Numbered from the stretch's first letter, positions 34,647 through 43,519 are shown. The stretch: DNA of 64,000 bases from Halocynthiibacter sp049608145 (GCF_049608145.1 NZ_JBMYXF010000007.1:21085-85084); one strand, 5' to 3'. A program made the numbers and translations. Notes: generated by a model from the sequence alone, not told the origin.

Positions 34647-35068
34647 GTTTGTCCCCGATTCTTATTGATTTCGATCGTTTGTACTATTTTATCTGGAACA
34701 GAACGAGTCAGATCCACATGCAGAAGTCCGTTTTCCATGCTTGCGGCCCCAACTTCAACCCCCTCAGCAAGAACAAAACTCTTCTGAAACTGTCTTGCAG
34801 CGATTCCCCGGTGTAAAAAGACACGGCTGTCATCCGCATCCTGCTGATTACCGCGCACATTCAATTGACGATCTTCAACGGTGATCGAAAGATCTTCTTC
34901 TGCGAATCCGGCAACCGCCAGAGTTATCCGAAATGAATGATCGCTGGTTTGTTCAATGTTAAAAGGAGGATAGCCTTCGTTTCCGGATTTCGCGGTGCGT
35001 TCCACAAGGCGTTCCAGCTGGTCAAAACCCAGCAGATATGGGTATGAGCCCAAGGTTAGTTTCGTCAT
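34643..35068 (-). CDS. Small heat-shock protein Hsp20 (IbpA-like)
   Basis: The 141-residue alpha-crystallin-domain chaperone carries YPPFNIEQTSDHSFRITLAVAGF at the domain start, LSITVEDRQLNVRG, and LHRGIAARQFQKSFVL as the conserved A-x-x-F-x-R/K-like strand. It binds unfolded proteins to prevent aggregation. It is the first gene of a two-gene operon with DUF1150, under an RpoH-like promoter at 35135-35163. The N-terminus (MTKLTLGSYPYLLGFDQLERL) is typical of alphaproteobacterial class-A sHsps. Confidence 0.92.
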   Translation of the reverse strand: MTKLTLGSYPYLLGFDQLERLVERTAKSGNEGYPPFNIEQTSDHSFRITLAVAGFAEEDLSITVEDRQLNVRGNQQDADDSRVFLHRGIAARQFQKSFVLAEGVEVGAASMENGLLHVDLTRSVPDKIVQTIEINKNRGQT

Positions 35069-35134
35069 CTTTTTGCGTCCTGTTTACAGCGACAATCAAC
35101 CAGACCCTGCCAATGAGCGGCCTGTTTCCATAAA

Positions 35135-35163
35135 ATATGGAGCGCGCCCGGGCCGCTTGCAAG
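35135..35163 (-). promoter_or_regulatory. RpoH (sigma-32)-like promoter for hsp20-DUF1150
   Basis: On the minus strand, CTTGCA (35163-35158) is followed after 17 bases by CCATAT (35140-35135), resembling the heat-shock -35 CTTGAA and -10 CCATNT elements. It would give a leader of roughly 60 bases. The downstream gene is a heat-shock gene, which supports the call. Confidence 0.6.
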
Positions 35164-35239
35164 GCATTTGCTTTATTTGTCCTCTTTTTTAAAACTGCGG
35201 ACCGGGTTAGGTTACCCTGTGAAATAAGAGGTCGCACTT

Positions 35240-35458
35240 ATGGATAATCCTGAAGAAATGTCCCACGAAGAGGTCATCCGGGTAAAATTGCAGGTACTGC
35301 GCGAAGAACATCGGGATCTGAACGATGCGATTGACGCCCTTGCAGAACGCGCCACAGCGGATCAGCTGGCTTTGAAACGGTTGAAAAAGCAAAAGCTTGC
35401 CCTGAAAGACCGGATACAGGCCATCGAAAATGAACTGACGCCAGATATTATCGCCTAA
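35240..35458 (+). CDS. YdcH family small protein (DUF465)
   Basis: The 72-residue helical protein has the YdcH/DUF465 pattern: REEHRDLNDAIDALAE, then LKRLKKQKLALKDRIQAIE, predicted as a helical hairpin or coiled coil. AGAGG precedes the ATG. The function of YdcH proteins is unknown. It is divergent from hsp20 and lies 87 bases before purE. Confidence 0.85.
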   Translation: MDNPEEMSHEEVIRVKLQVLREEHRDLNDAIDALAERATADQLALKRLKKQKLALKDRIQAIENELTPDIIA

Positions 35459-35545
35459 AATTCACGCATTCACGTTTTGCCAGATTGTCTGTGGCCCTGA
35501 AACGTCTATAGTGCCGCTTCCTGAAAGCTACCGAAGGATGTGATC

Positions 35546-36025
35546 ATGGCAGATGTGGGCATTATTATGGGCAGCCAGTCAGACTGGCCGACAATGAAAC
35601 TTGCCGCTGAGATCCTAGATGAACTGGGTATCAGCTACGAAGCGAAGATCGTTTCCGCACACCGCACGCCGGATCGTCTTTGGGACTATGGAAAAAAGGC
35701 AGCTGGCCACGTAAAGGTCATCATTGCCGGTGCCGGTGGTGCTGCGCATTTGCCTGGTATGATGGCTTCTAAAACACGTGTACCGGTCATTGGTGTACCT
35801 GTTCAAACCAAGGCCCTTTCTGGTGTCGACAGCCTTTATTCTATCGTACAGATGCCCAAGGGATTCCCCGTGGCCACCATGGCCATCGGCGCCGCTGGCG
35901 CAGCCAATGCAGGTCTGATGGCCGCAGGCATTCTGGCCGTGTCTGATGATGCGCTGGCTGTAAAACTTGATGCCTGGCGCGATGCCCTTTCCGCCTCTAT
36001 CCCGGATGAACCAAGCGATGATTGA
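35546..36025 (+). CDS. purE: 5-(carboxyamino)imidazole ribonucleotide mutase PurE
   Basis: The 159-residue class I PurE converts N5-CAIR to CAIR in purine synthesis. Motifs are IIMGSQSDWPTM, SAHRTPDRLWDYG (catalytic His) and AGAGGAAHLPGMMAS. ATG 35546 has AAGGA seven bases upstream; the ATG six bases earlier is less well placed. It overlaps purK by eight bases (36018-36025). Confidence 0.96.
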   Translation: MADVGIIMGSQSDWPTMKLAAEILDELGISYEAKIVSAHRTPDRLWDYGKKAAGHVKVIIAGAGGAAHLPGMMASKTRVPVIGVPVQTKALSGVDSLYSIVQMPKGFPVATMAIGAAGAANAGLMAAGILAVSDDALAVKLDAWRDALSASIPDEPSDD

Positions 36026-37103
36026 TCACACAGCCCCCCTGCCCGCAAACGCAACCATTGGCATTCTTGGCGGTGGTCAACTTGGCCGGATGCTATCCGT
36101 TGCAGCCTCTCGTCTTGGGTATAAAACCCATATTTTCGAACCAGGAACAAACCCACCAGCGGGTCAGGTTGCAGATCAAGTAACCACGGCCAATTACGAT
36201 GATGAAGATTCCCTGCGTACTTTCGCTGCTGCCGTCGATGTGATCACTTATGAATTTGAGAACATACCGACATCTGCATTGGATCTTCTGGAAAGCCTGC
36301 GCCCAATTCGCCCCGGCCGCGAAGCGTTGCGTGTGTCCCAGGATCGACTGACTGAGAAAAATTATCTACGCGACCTTGGTCTGACAACCGCCCCATTCGC
36401 AAATGTTGAAAGCCGCGCAGATCTTGACGCTGCAATTTCAGAGATCGGGACGCCATCTATCCTGAAAACCCGCCGTATGGGTTACGATGGCAAGGGACAG
36501 GCCCGTTTGAAAACCGCTGATGATGCCGATACCGCATTTAAAGCTATGGCGGGTGCACCAGCTGTACTGGAAGGGTTTATCGAGTTTTCCCACGAAGTTT
36601 CCGTCATCGGTGCTCGTGGCGTAAACGGCGAAGTTTCCTGCTATGATCCTGGCGAAAACATACACAAGGACGGCATCTTGGACACCACCACAGTGCCAGC
36701 CCGCCTGACAGCCAGCCAGCGGATGGATGCGGTGCTTTTGACAGCAAATGTCCTGAATGCACTGGACTATGTCGGTGTCCTTGGCGTGGAACTTTTTGTG
36801 ACGCAGCAAGGCCTTATCGTCAATGAAATCGCTCCGCGCGTGCATAACTCTGGTCACTGGACACAGAATGGCTGCGCCGTAGATCAGTTTGAACAGCACA
36901 TTCGCGCGGTTGCGGGTCTGCCGTTGGGTGATGGCAAGCGTCATTCAGATGTTGTGATGGAAAACCTAATTGGGGACGACATGGATCGTTTGCCAGAACT
37001 GCATGCTGATCCACGGGCATCCATCCATCTTTACGGTAAAGCCGACGTAAAACCTGGTCGTAAAATGGGCCACGTTAACCGTGTCCAAGGCGCGCCTAAA
37101 TAA
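36018..37103 (+). CDS. purK: 5-(carboxyamino)imidazole ribonucleotide synthase PurK
   Basis: The 361-residue ATP-grasp enzyme makes N5-CAIR from AIR, bicarbonate and ATP. Motifs are ATIGILGGGQLGRMLSVAA, VITYEFENIPTSALDLL, ILKTRRMGYDGKGQ and the C-terminal EIAPRVHNSGHWT. The start at 36018 overlaps the purE stop, indicating coupled translation; upstream in-frame ATGs lie within purE. It ends 11 bases before the convergent lipase stop. Confidence 0.96.
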   Translation: MIDHTAPLPANATIGILGGGQLGRMLSVAASRLGYKTHIFEPGTNPPAGQVADQVTTANYDDEDSLRTFAAAVDVITYEFENIPTSALDLLESLRPIRPGREALRVSQDRLTEKNYLRDLGLTTAPFANVESRADLDAAISEIGTPSILKTRRMGYDGKGQARLKTADDADTAFKAMAGAPAVLEGFIEFSHEVSVIGARGVNGEVSCYDPGENIHKDGILDTTTVPARLTASQRMDAVLLTANVLNALDYVGVLGVELFVTQQGLIVNEIAPRVHNSGHWTQNGCAVDQFEQHIRAVAGLPLGDGKRHSDVVMENLIGDDMDRLPELHADPRASIHLYGKADVKPGRKMGHVNRVQGAPK

Positions 37104-37114
37104 TCATTTCCGGA

Positions 37115-37870
37115 TCAATCATCCCCGTCAAGGATTGGTCCGGCAATCAGTTCTGCTGCTTGCCGGTATGTCATGGATGGCTCAAAGTATCCGGTGTCCA
37201 AGAAGATCATGATCTGCCCCACGACCAACGGATTATTCATCATAAACGTATGGGTCACCGGCAACGCGATATGATCGCGCATTCCCCATAAACGTGTGGA
37301 CGCCACGGCAACCTTACCATCATCTGGCCCGGGAATAACCGCTGAATAGAAAGGGTTAAGTGACCGGCTGCCGGCAATAACGCCCAGTTCAAATGCAGGC
37401 GCCGGCAAACTGCGCGGTGTATTTTGCACCCCGGTGCCAAGATCCATTCCAGCGGGTCCATTGATCCACTCAAACGGCTCCAACGCACTGAAACTGTCTA
37501 CTAATTCCGATCCCTGATTGGGGGGCCCCATCATCACCACACGCCCAAGCCCGGCAGGACGCATCTGCGCGACATAGGCCCGCAACAGAATGCCGCCCAT
37601 AGAATGCGTTACAAAGTGAATGGTCTCACCTTCCCCCCGTAAATGGCAGCGGGCAATCCCTTCGGGCACCGCCTGTGAGGCCAAAGATCGGATGTCTTGA
37701 CTGCGTGAATCATAACCCTGATTTACAACACTGTATCCGTTGACCTCCAGCGCCTCTTCAACCACCGCCATGGACGATTCTGTGCGGGCAAGACCATGCA
37801 AAAGCACCACGCAATCTGCAGAAACAGGTGCAGCAAAAAGAAGAAGAGAGATCAAATATATCCAGCGCAT
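37115..37870 (-). CDS. Exported alpha/beta-hydrolase (lipase-like)
   Basis: The 251-residue protein has a signal peptide (MRWIYLISLLLFAAPVSA) followed by VVLLHGLARTESSM (oxyanion-loop HG), the nucleophile elbow THSMGG, and DDGKVAVAST with VTHTFMM as likely Asp/His positions. It resembles periplasmic triacylglycerol lipase/esterase-like hydrolases. The open frame extends far upstream across the EamA gene antisense, but the signal-peptide start at 37870 is convincing. It lies 23 bases after the EamA transporter stop on the same strand. Substrate unknown. Confidence 0.82.
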   Translation of the reverse strand: MRWIYLISLLLFAAPVSADCVVLLHGLARTESSMAVVEEALEVNGYSVVNQGYDSRSQDIRSLASQAVPEGIARCHLRGEGETIHFVTHSMGGILLRAYVAQMRPAGLGRVVMMGPPNQGSELVDSFSALEPFEWINGPAGMDLGTGVQNTPRSLPAPAFELGVIAGSRSLNPFYSAVIPGPDDGKVAVASTRLWGMRDHIALPVTHTFMMNNPLVVGQIMIFLDTGYFEPSMTYRQAAELIAGPILDGDD

Positions 37871-37893
37871 GTACGATATATATGGGGGATTGG

Positions 37894-38751
37894 TTATGAT
37901 TTCGAGACCCGTTGCCGTGACGGAAGCAGGGACAGCGCGATACCGCCCAGTACAAGAAAACTTGCGATCCAGAAACGTATGCCGGTCACTTCCCCCAGAA
38001 AGAGCGCCCCCCCTGCTGCGGCAATCACCGGCACCGAAAGCTGGGCGATTGCGGCTACTGTTGTGCGCAATTGTGGCAACAGTTGATACCAGAGCGCATA
38101 CCCCAAGCCCGATGTGATGCCACCAGAAAGTATGGCATAAAATATCGCAGGTGACATATCTGGTAACGTACTGCCATCGATCAGAAAAACAGCGCATAGC
38201 ACCGGGATACACGCCCAGATAAAATTCGCGGAAGTCGCCGCCAGAGGGTCTTTTGTACCGCGCCCGAGAAGGGAATAGATCCCCCATCCGACTGCGGCTG
38301 TGCCCATCAGAAGAACGCCCTTCAAGGCTGGGGAACTATACCCCGTGGGCCAGACAAGAATGGCAAGCCCCACAAAGGCAAACGCAGCCCCCGCCCAGCG
38401 TTGCGGTGGTATTCTTTCACGGGCAAAAACCGCACCAGCAAACATCGTTACCTGCACCCCACCAAACAAAATCAATGCCCCGACACCAGAATCCACATGC
38501 ACGTAAGCGATTGAAAACCCGATGAGGTATAACGCCAACATTCCCCCACCGGCACCGCTTCCAGCCCGTAAACGAGACAGCGAACGAGACTGTATCAGGA
38601 TCAACAGGACCAATATAAACGCCCCAGAGACGGCCCGAATGGCTGAAAATTGCAGCGCTGTTATCTCTTCATCAACCAAAGCCGCCCGGTTCAGAACAGA
38701 GTTGGCCGCAAAGGCTATCATAGTGAGGGCAGTCAGAAGGAATAAGCGCAT
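37894..38751 (-). CDS. EamA (DMT superfamily) transporter
   Basis: The 285-residue protein has about ten hydrophobic segments in two EamA repeats, starting MRLFLLTALTMIAFAANSVLNRAAL and ending in a basic tail (LLPSRQRVSKS). RAVSGAFILVLL and YLIGFSIAYVHVDSGVGALILFGGVQ are typical of the family. It is a probable exporter of metabolites or amino acids. Start 38751 places the first membrane helix at the N-terminus; the longer frame to 38823 adds a non-family extension. It is followed by the lipase on the same strand. Confidence 0.83.
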   Translation of the reverse strand: MRLFLLTALTMIAFAANSVLNRAALVDEEITALQFSAIRAVSGAFILVLLILIQSRSLSRLRAGSGAGGGMLALYLIGFSIAYVHVDSGVGALILFGGVQVTMFAGAVFARERIPPQRWAGAAFAFVGLAILVWPTGYSSPALKGVLLMGTAAVGWGIYSLLGRGTKDPLAATSANFIWACIPVLCAVFLIDGSTLPDMSPAIFYAILSGGITSGLGYALWYQLLPQLRTTVAAIAQLSVPVIAAAGGALFLGEVTGIRFWIASFLVLGGIALSLLPSRQRVSKS

Positions 38752-38880
38752 AGGGATTGATGGCGCAAAGTGCGGAAACTTTAAAGCCTTTAAAACGCTC
38801 AAAAGCCGTTCAGTAAATTTCAACTGTGCCGAAACCGATCACAGACGGGTTTTGCCTCCTTCCGGCGGAGAAACAATAGT

Positions 38881-38926
38881 TGAGTAAAAGACTCACTTGA
38901 CTTATCCGACAAAAACAATCAGATAT
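38881..38926 (+). promoter_or_regulatory. Candidate promoter and palindrome upstream of hemP
   Basis: TGAGT-AAAAG-ACTCA (38881-38895) is an inverted repeat just upstream of TTGACT (38897-38902); an AGATAT (38921-38926) follows after 18 bases. This could be a sigma-70 promoter with an operator. No consensus iron-responsive box (Irr/RirA) was recognised. Confidence 0.35.
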
Positions 38927-38995
38927 TATTTCAGCAGACCGAAACAGGGTCAGCACTTTGGAAACACGCGAACAGAATGACCAGGAGGAAACGCA

Positions 38996-39169
38996 ATGAA
39001 CGCTATTGCCCACCCAAACACACTGACCAGCACAACCGTCCCGCAGCAACAGTCCGTCTATGACGCACGTCTGCTGACCCAGGGCAATCCATGTGCGACT
39101 ATCCTGCTGGATGACCAGACTTATGTTCTGCGCATCACAAAAGCCGGCAAGCTGATCCTGACTAAATAA
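38996..39169 (+). CDS. hemP: Hemin uptake protein HemP
   Basis: A 57-residue protein with the HemP signature: YDARLLTQGNPCATILLDD followed by YVLRITKAGKLILTK. A perfect AGGAGG lies eight bases upstream. HemP family proteins are associated with heme/iron uptake operons and, in some bacteria, act as transcriptional activators of hemin receptor genes. No hmu genes are adjacent here. The stop codon directly abuts the stop of the convergent LysR gene. Confidence 0.88.
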   Translation: MNAIAHPNTLTSTTVPQQQSVYDARLLTQGNPCATILLDDQTYVLRITKAGKLILTK

Positions 39170-40054
39170 CTACGCGCGGGCCTGATAACCTGTCTCCGTA
39201 ACAAGCCAGTCACAGACGCGGGAAACATCCCGTCTGCGGCCATGCTTTTCAGGCCAAACCAGATAAAAACCAGCCCCGTCTTGCGGCTGTGGGCCTTCGA
39301 AAACTTCGAGTCGCCCTTCAGAGATTTCATTCTGCACCAATGCTTCCGGCACCAGAGCGACCCCCTTGCCATCACACGCCAGCCGAATACACATCGCTGC
39401 TTGATTGAATCGCAACCCGTCTCCCGCCCCTGCAGGCAATTCCCCCAGATGCTGCTGAAAATATCCTGGCCATCCGCCGTGACCGTCGTGCAGCAGATCC
39501 GTATCCATCAGATCCTCCACGATTTTCTTTCCGCGCATCCAGTTGGGCGCGCCAACAATCACATTTCGGCCTGACAGCAGATTTTGATGCGCAATTCCCC
39601 GGCCATAGGGCGGCGGACTTTGACGTATTGCAAGATCAGCTTCCCCTGCCAACAGGTTTACTACGGTTTCAGATGCGCTGACCTGCAGATTAATCGTGCT
39701 GTGTTCAGAAAACCGCGCCAGGCGTGGCAACAACCAGCAGTTCGCAAATGACGGTGTCGCCGTCAGGATCAGCGGGGTATTTTGCGCCTTTCCCATAACA
39801 TCATCAGTGGCATCACGCAGAATGGTCAGCCCTTCTAGGACGCGCTCCGCATATTCTTTCCCACTTGGCGTCAGTCGGACACCCCGTGTCAGACGTTGAA
39901 ACAAATGCGTCTTTAGATCCGCCTCAAGCCCACGAATTTGTTGTGCAACAGCACCATGGGTAATGTGCAGTTCTTCCGCGGCTTTGCGAAAATTTTCATG
40001 ACGCGCAGCCGCTTCAAATGCCCGCAAGGCCGCAATGGAAGGAATAAATGGCAT
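39170..40054 (-). CDS. LysR family transcriptional regulator (GcvA-like)
   Basis: The 294-residue protein has an N-terminal winged helix (SIAALRAFEAAARHENFRKAAEELHITHGAVAQQIRGLE) and a LysR substrate-binding domain, with ATPSFANCWLLPRLARF typical of the GcvA subgroup. Start 40054 (MPFIPSIAALRAFE) matches the family N-terminus; the ATG at 40096 adds 14 unlikely residues. It is divergent from an SDR gene and probably regulates it through the T-N11-A box at 40064-40078. Its stop directly abuts that of hemP. Confidence 0.88.
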   Translation of the reverse strand: MPFIPSIAALRAFEAAARHENFRKAAEELHITHGAVAQQIRGLEADLKTHLFQRLTRGVRLTPSGKEYAERVLEGLTILRDATDDVMGKAQNTPLILTATPSFANCWLLPRLARFSEHSTINLQVSASETVVNLLAGEADLAIRQSPPPYGRGIAHQNLLSGRNVIVGAPNWMRGKKIVEDLMDTDLLHDGHGGWPGYFQQHLGELPAGAGDGLRFNQAAMCIRLACDGKGVALVPEALVQNEISEGRLEVFEGPQPQDGAGFYLVWPEKHGRRRDVSRVCDWLVTETGYQARA

Positions 40055-40063
40055 CTGCAATCC

Positions 40064-40078
40064 TGTAGTTTTCCTACA
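40064..40078. promoter_or_regulatory. LysR-type box TGTAG-N5-CTACA
   Basis: A 15-base perfect inverted repeat of T-N11-A type, ten bases upstream of the LysR start and 77 bases upstream of the divergent SDR start. This is the expected place for an autoregulatory/activator LysR site. Confidence 0.65.
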
Positions 40079-40154
40079 CTGTAATGGATCAAACATGAAG
40101 TGTCGAACCTCCTGTCATCTGTCAGTCTACCTCCAGATCAACTGGAGAAATCAC

Positions 40155-40862
40155 ATGAACAACACATTGAAAACCGCCGTCATCACCGCTGGTGGATCAG
40201 GCATGGGGGCGGCTGCCGCACGGAAACTTGCAGCGGACGGCTATAAGGTGGCGATCCTATCATCATCTGGTAAAGGCGAAGCCTTGGCGGCGGAATTGGG
40301 CGGTGTGGGGGTCACTGGATCCAATCAGAACACCAGGGATGTACAGGCTGTGATTGACGCTGCGATGCAAGCTTGGGGTCGTATTGACGTGCTGGTGAAC
40401 AGCGCGGGGCACGGCCCTCGCGATGATATTTTAAAGCTGACGGATGAAGACTGGCACGAGGGTATGGAGGTGTATTTTCTATCTGCCCTGCGCCCTACCC
40501 GCCTGGTTGCACCGATCATGGAAGCGCAGGGAAACGGATCAATTATCAATATTACAACCTTCGCAACCTTTGAACCTGATCCGGTTTTCCCGACATCCGG
40601 TGTGATGCGCGCGGGGCTTGCCGCGTTTAGCAAACTGTTCGCAGATCAATATGCGTCGAAAGGAATTCGCATGAATAACATCCTGCCAGGGTTCATTAAC
40701 TCATTGCCGGAGAAGGAAGAGTTTCGCAAGCGTATCCCAATGGAGCGCTACGGCACGACGGATGAAATCGCTGGCACCATTGCGTTTCTAGCATCTGACG
40801 CTGCTGGATATATCACCGGACAGAACATTCGCGTAGATGGGGGGATAACCCGGGCATTGTAA
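40155..40862 (+). CDS. SDR family oxidoreductase, LysR-controlled
   Basis: The 235-residue SDR has TAGGSGMGAAAA (nucleotide-binding glycines near residue 12-20), NSAGHGPRDD and a C-terminal GQNIRVDGGITRAL. The active-site Tyr-x3-Lys is not intact: the region reads ITTFATFEPDPVFPTSGVMRAGLAAFSK, with Ser in place of Tyr and Arg in place of Lys. It is therefore an atypical or catalytically altered SDR. GGAG precedes the ATG. It is divergent from the LysR gene, whose box lies between them. Confidence 0.82.
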   Translation: MNNTLKTAVITAGGSGMGAAAARKLAADGYKVAILSSSGKGEALAAELGGVGVTGSNQNTRDVQAVIDAAMQAWGRIDVLVNSAGHGPRDDILKLTDEDWHEGMEVYFLSALRPTRLVAPIMEAQGNGSIINITTFATFEPDPVFPTSGVMRAGLAAFSKLFADQYASKGIRMNNILPGFINSLPEKEEFRKRIPMERYGTTDEIAGTIAFLASDAAGYITGQNIRVDGGITRAL

Positions 40863-40958
40863 CAGGATCGCTTGAAAACCGCCACGACTTCCCATATTGC
40901 GATACACAACATATAGTTGCCGAGAAAAGGCAATATTACCTAAATCCTGGGGGCAGTC

Positions 40959-41771
40959 GTGGCGCATATTATCGTCGTTGGAAATGAAAAAGGCGGTTCG
41001 GGGAAATCTACGACCTCGATGCATATTACAACTGCACTGGCCCGGATGGGGCATAAGGTTGGGGTCTTGGATCTGGACCTACGTCAGAAAAGTTTCGGGC
41101 GCTTTGTGCAGAACCGTGAACAGGCGATGAAGACTGCCGGTGTGCAGCTGCCGTCCCCTGAATATCATGAACTGCCGCAGGTGGATCAGTCAGAACTAAA
41201 CCCCGGTGAAAACATATTTGACCGCCGCCTTTCCATGGCCGTTTCTGCGATCGAGAATGAATGCGACTTCATCCTGATCGACTGCCCCGGATCACATACC
41301 CGGTTAAGCCAAGTTGCACATTCCTTGGCGGATACATTGGTCACGCCCCTCAATGATTCATTCGTTGATTTTGACCTGCTGGCCCGGATGGACCCGGAAA
41401 GCAATGATATCAAAGGGCCGTCGGTCTATTCCGAAATGGTCTGGAATGCCCGTCAACTGCGCGCACAGGCTGGCCTCCCCCCCATCGACTGGGTGATTGT
41501 ACGAAACCGCCTTGCCGCCCAGGCCATGCACAACAAGAAAAAGATGGAAGAAGCGCTAGAAAGTCTGTCCAAACGCATTGGTTTCCGGGTTGTCAAAGGT
41601 TTTGGTGATCGCGTGATCTTCCGCGAGCTGTTTCCACGTGGCCTAACCCTGCTGGATTTGCGGGATATCGGTGTTGCCGGGCAGATGAATATTTCCAATG
41701 TAACTGCACGCCAAGAGCTGCGGGAACTGATGAAAAGCCTAAACCTGCCCGGAGTGACCGTCGACTTCTGA
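40959..41771 (+). CDS. mipZ: Division-plane positioning ATPase MipZ
   Basis: The 270-residue ParA-superfamily ATPase has the deviant Walker A motif KGGSGKST (residues 11-18) and the MipZ-type stretch VLDLDLRQKSFGRFVQNR. DFILIDCPGSHTRLSQVAHSLADTLVTPLNDSFVDFDLL also matches alphaproteobacterial MipZ. MipZ forms a gradient from the chromosome poles and blocks FtsZ assembly away from midcell. The start is GTG. It is monocistronic, with a strong terminator. A generic ParA role is the alternative. Confidence 0.85.
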   Translation: MAHIIVVGNEKGGSGKSTTSMHITTALARMGHKVGVLDLDLRQKSFGRFVQNREQAMKTAGVQLPSPEYHELPQVDQSELNPGENIFDRRLSMAVSAIENECDFILIDCPGSHTRLSQVAHSLADTLVTPLNDSFVDFDLLARMDPESNDIKGPSVYSEMVWNARQLRAQAGLPPIDWVIVRNRLAAQAMHNKKKMEEALESLSKRIGFRVVKGFGDRVIFRELFPRGLTLLDLRDIGVAGQMNISNVTARQELRELMKSLNLPGVTVDF

Positions 41772-41815
41772 CCTCTGTGGCAAGGCCTGATCAACGGCCT
41801 GACATCTTCAAAGAC

Positions 41816-41850
41816 AAAAGGCCGACATCGTAGGATGCCGGCCTTTTTTG
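41816..41850 (+). terminator. Intrinsic terminator after mipZ
   Basis: AAAGGCCG-ACATC (41817-41829) pairs with GATG-CCGGCCTTTT (41834-41848), closing a short loop and followed by T residues. The flanking A-tract (AAAAGGCC) lets it serve the convergent PPC-repeat gene too, whose stop is at 41871. Confidence 0.85.
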
Positions 41851-41870
41851 TTCATATCAGTATCTCGTGA

Positions 41871-43502
41871 TTACTGACGGGGGGGGCGGATATAACGCTG
41901 CAGCGACAGTGCCGAAGCACCAACACCAGCGCTTGCGGAACGATCCGGAACCACCGCGAGGGCATAGATGCCTGACCCGATTTTCTTCACCAACCGCGCG
42001 CTGATGCTTTCCCCATTGACCTGACTGCTGGCGATGCGCTGACCGCTGCCTTCATAGTCAAACAAAGCGATTTCAGAAACCGCCCCGACAGAGGCGCTGT
42101 CAATCACAACGAAACTTTCTTCTTCCACTTCAAACAGATACCACTGTGTTTCTCCGCCCGCATTATCGGTGCGCAGATTGCGCTGCAGCAGGCCAAGATC
42201 AATCATCTCAACACCTGAGGACGCCGGAGGCATCAGTTCGGCGTTATCGTAAGCTTCCTTCAGAAGGGCTTCTTCGGACAGTTCCATCAGCTGCAGATCA
42301 AAGTTACCGTTGCCCTCACCGCCAAAAGCCGTGACCACGGCGCAGTAAGACCCGACAGGAAGCTGATCGCTATACTCAATACGGCTGCCCGTGCCCAGAC
42401 CATCCGCATCGTCATTTTCACCCAAAAGCGAACCTTCCGCGGTATAGAGCCACAGATAGGTGTCGATATTGTTGCTGGTCGCAGTCAAGCGCATAGCCAT
42501 AGGTTCGGACAGATCAAAACGGAAATCACTGCTGGCACCATCAAGGAACCCCTGAATGGTTTCACCTGCGGACACTGTCGTCGTATTGGAAGGGTCACCA
42601 CAAGGGTTGGCGGGGGCGTTTGAACCGCCACCAGAACCTGAACCGACATTTTCTGAATACTCAGAAATTGTCAGATCCGCAGGGCCCGTGGCTGTGTTGT
42701 CATATCCGGTCACCGCAACACAATAATCACCTGCAGGCAATCCGTAGTCGATGCCGATATGGCTGTCTGTTCCACCGGCGCCATCATCATCAGATGCGAT
42801 CTCGTTGCCGTTGATATCAACCAAGGTCAACAATGTATCAAGCGTCGTGCTGCGCGCCACCAACGACATATTTGTGCCGTCCTCAACACTGAAAGAATAA
42901 GCATAAGGCACAGAACCGTTCAGAGAAATTGCGTCCATTCCTGCGCCAATCGGATCTTCCAATCGTGTAAGGTTGGACATTGCGAAACAGTTCGCAGCAG
43001 GCTGACCGCCTGCACCACTGTCGACGGCGGGCGTTTCCAAGCCTGTGCGGATCTGCAGCGGAATGTTTTCATTGAAACCGGTGGGCGTACCGGTACCATC
43101 CGGGATACTGGTATAGGTGCTAACCTGCGCACAATAACGGCCTGGTTCCAGTTCGAGACTAAGCAACGAGTTCAGTCCGCCAGCGCCATCGTCATTCCCC
43201 AGAAGTGGATTACCGCTGGCATCAAACATCACCAGAACCGGGTCGGCTGTACCGCTGCTGGTTTCAATTGTCAGTCCGGTGGACTGGCCGATTTCCAGTT
43301 CAATATACGCCGGTTCACGCCGGGCGATGGAAACCACTGTATCAATTGCCGGGGCGGTCGCGCCGGTGATCAGATACTGGCTGTGAGTCAATGCAACTAA
43401 CTGGCCACATGCGCCACGATCCTGGGCCATCGCGCCCCCAGTCATCGCGCACAGCGCTGCCGCCGAAACCATTAAAAGAGACTTTTGGCTTAAATGGGTC
43501 AT
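41871..43502 (-). CDS. Secreted PPC-repeat protein without a peptidase domain
   Basis: The 543-residue protein has a signal peptide (MTHLSQKSLLMVSAAALCAMTGGAMAQ). Four tandem beta-sandwich units follow, resembling bacterial pre-peptidase C-terminal (PPC) domains. The first three each end in an acidic glycine loop then a Pro-Gly-x-Tyr-Cys strand (NDDGAGG..LEPGRYCAQV; DDDGAGG..LPAGDYCVAV; NDDADG..LPVGSYCAVV). The fourth is degenerate. The aspartate-rich loops may bind calcium. No catalytic domain is present. AGGAGG lies four bases before the start, behind a leader hairpin. Function unknown; an envelope or surface role is inferred. Confidence 0.75.
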   Translation of the reverse strand: MTHLSQKSLLMVSAAALCAMTGGAMAQDRGACGQLVALTHSQYLITGATAPAIDTVVSIARREPAYIELEIGQSTGLTIETSSGTADPVLVMFDASGNPLLGNDDGAGGLNSLLSLELEPGRYCAQVSTYTSIPDGTGTPTGFNENIPLQIRTGLETPAVDSGAGGQPAANCFAMSNLTRLEDPIGAGMDAISLNGSVPYAYSFSVEDGTNMSLVARSTTLDTLLTLVDINGNEIASDDDGAGGTDSHIGIDYGLPAGDYCVAVTGYDNTATGPADLTISEYSENVGSGSGGGSNAPANPCGDPSNTTTVSAGETIQGFLDGASSDFRFDLSEPMAMRLTATSNNIDTYLWLYTAEGSLLGENDDADGLGTGSRIEYSDQLPVGSYCAVVTAFGGEGNGNFDLQLMELSEEALLKEAYDNAELMPPASSGVEMIDLGLLQRNLRTDNAGGETQWYLFEVEEESFVVIDSASVGAVSEIALFDYEGSGQRIASSQVNGESISARLVKKIGSGIYALAVVPDRSASAGVGASALSLQRYIRPPRQ

Positions 43503-43519
43503 AGGACCTCCTGCAACAA

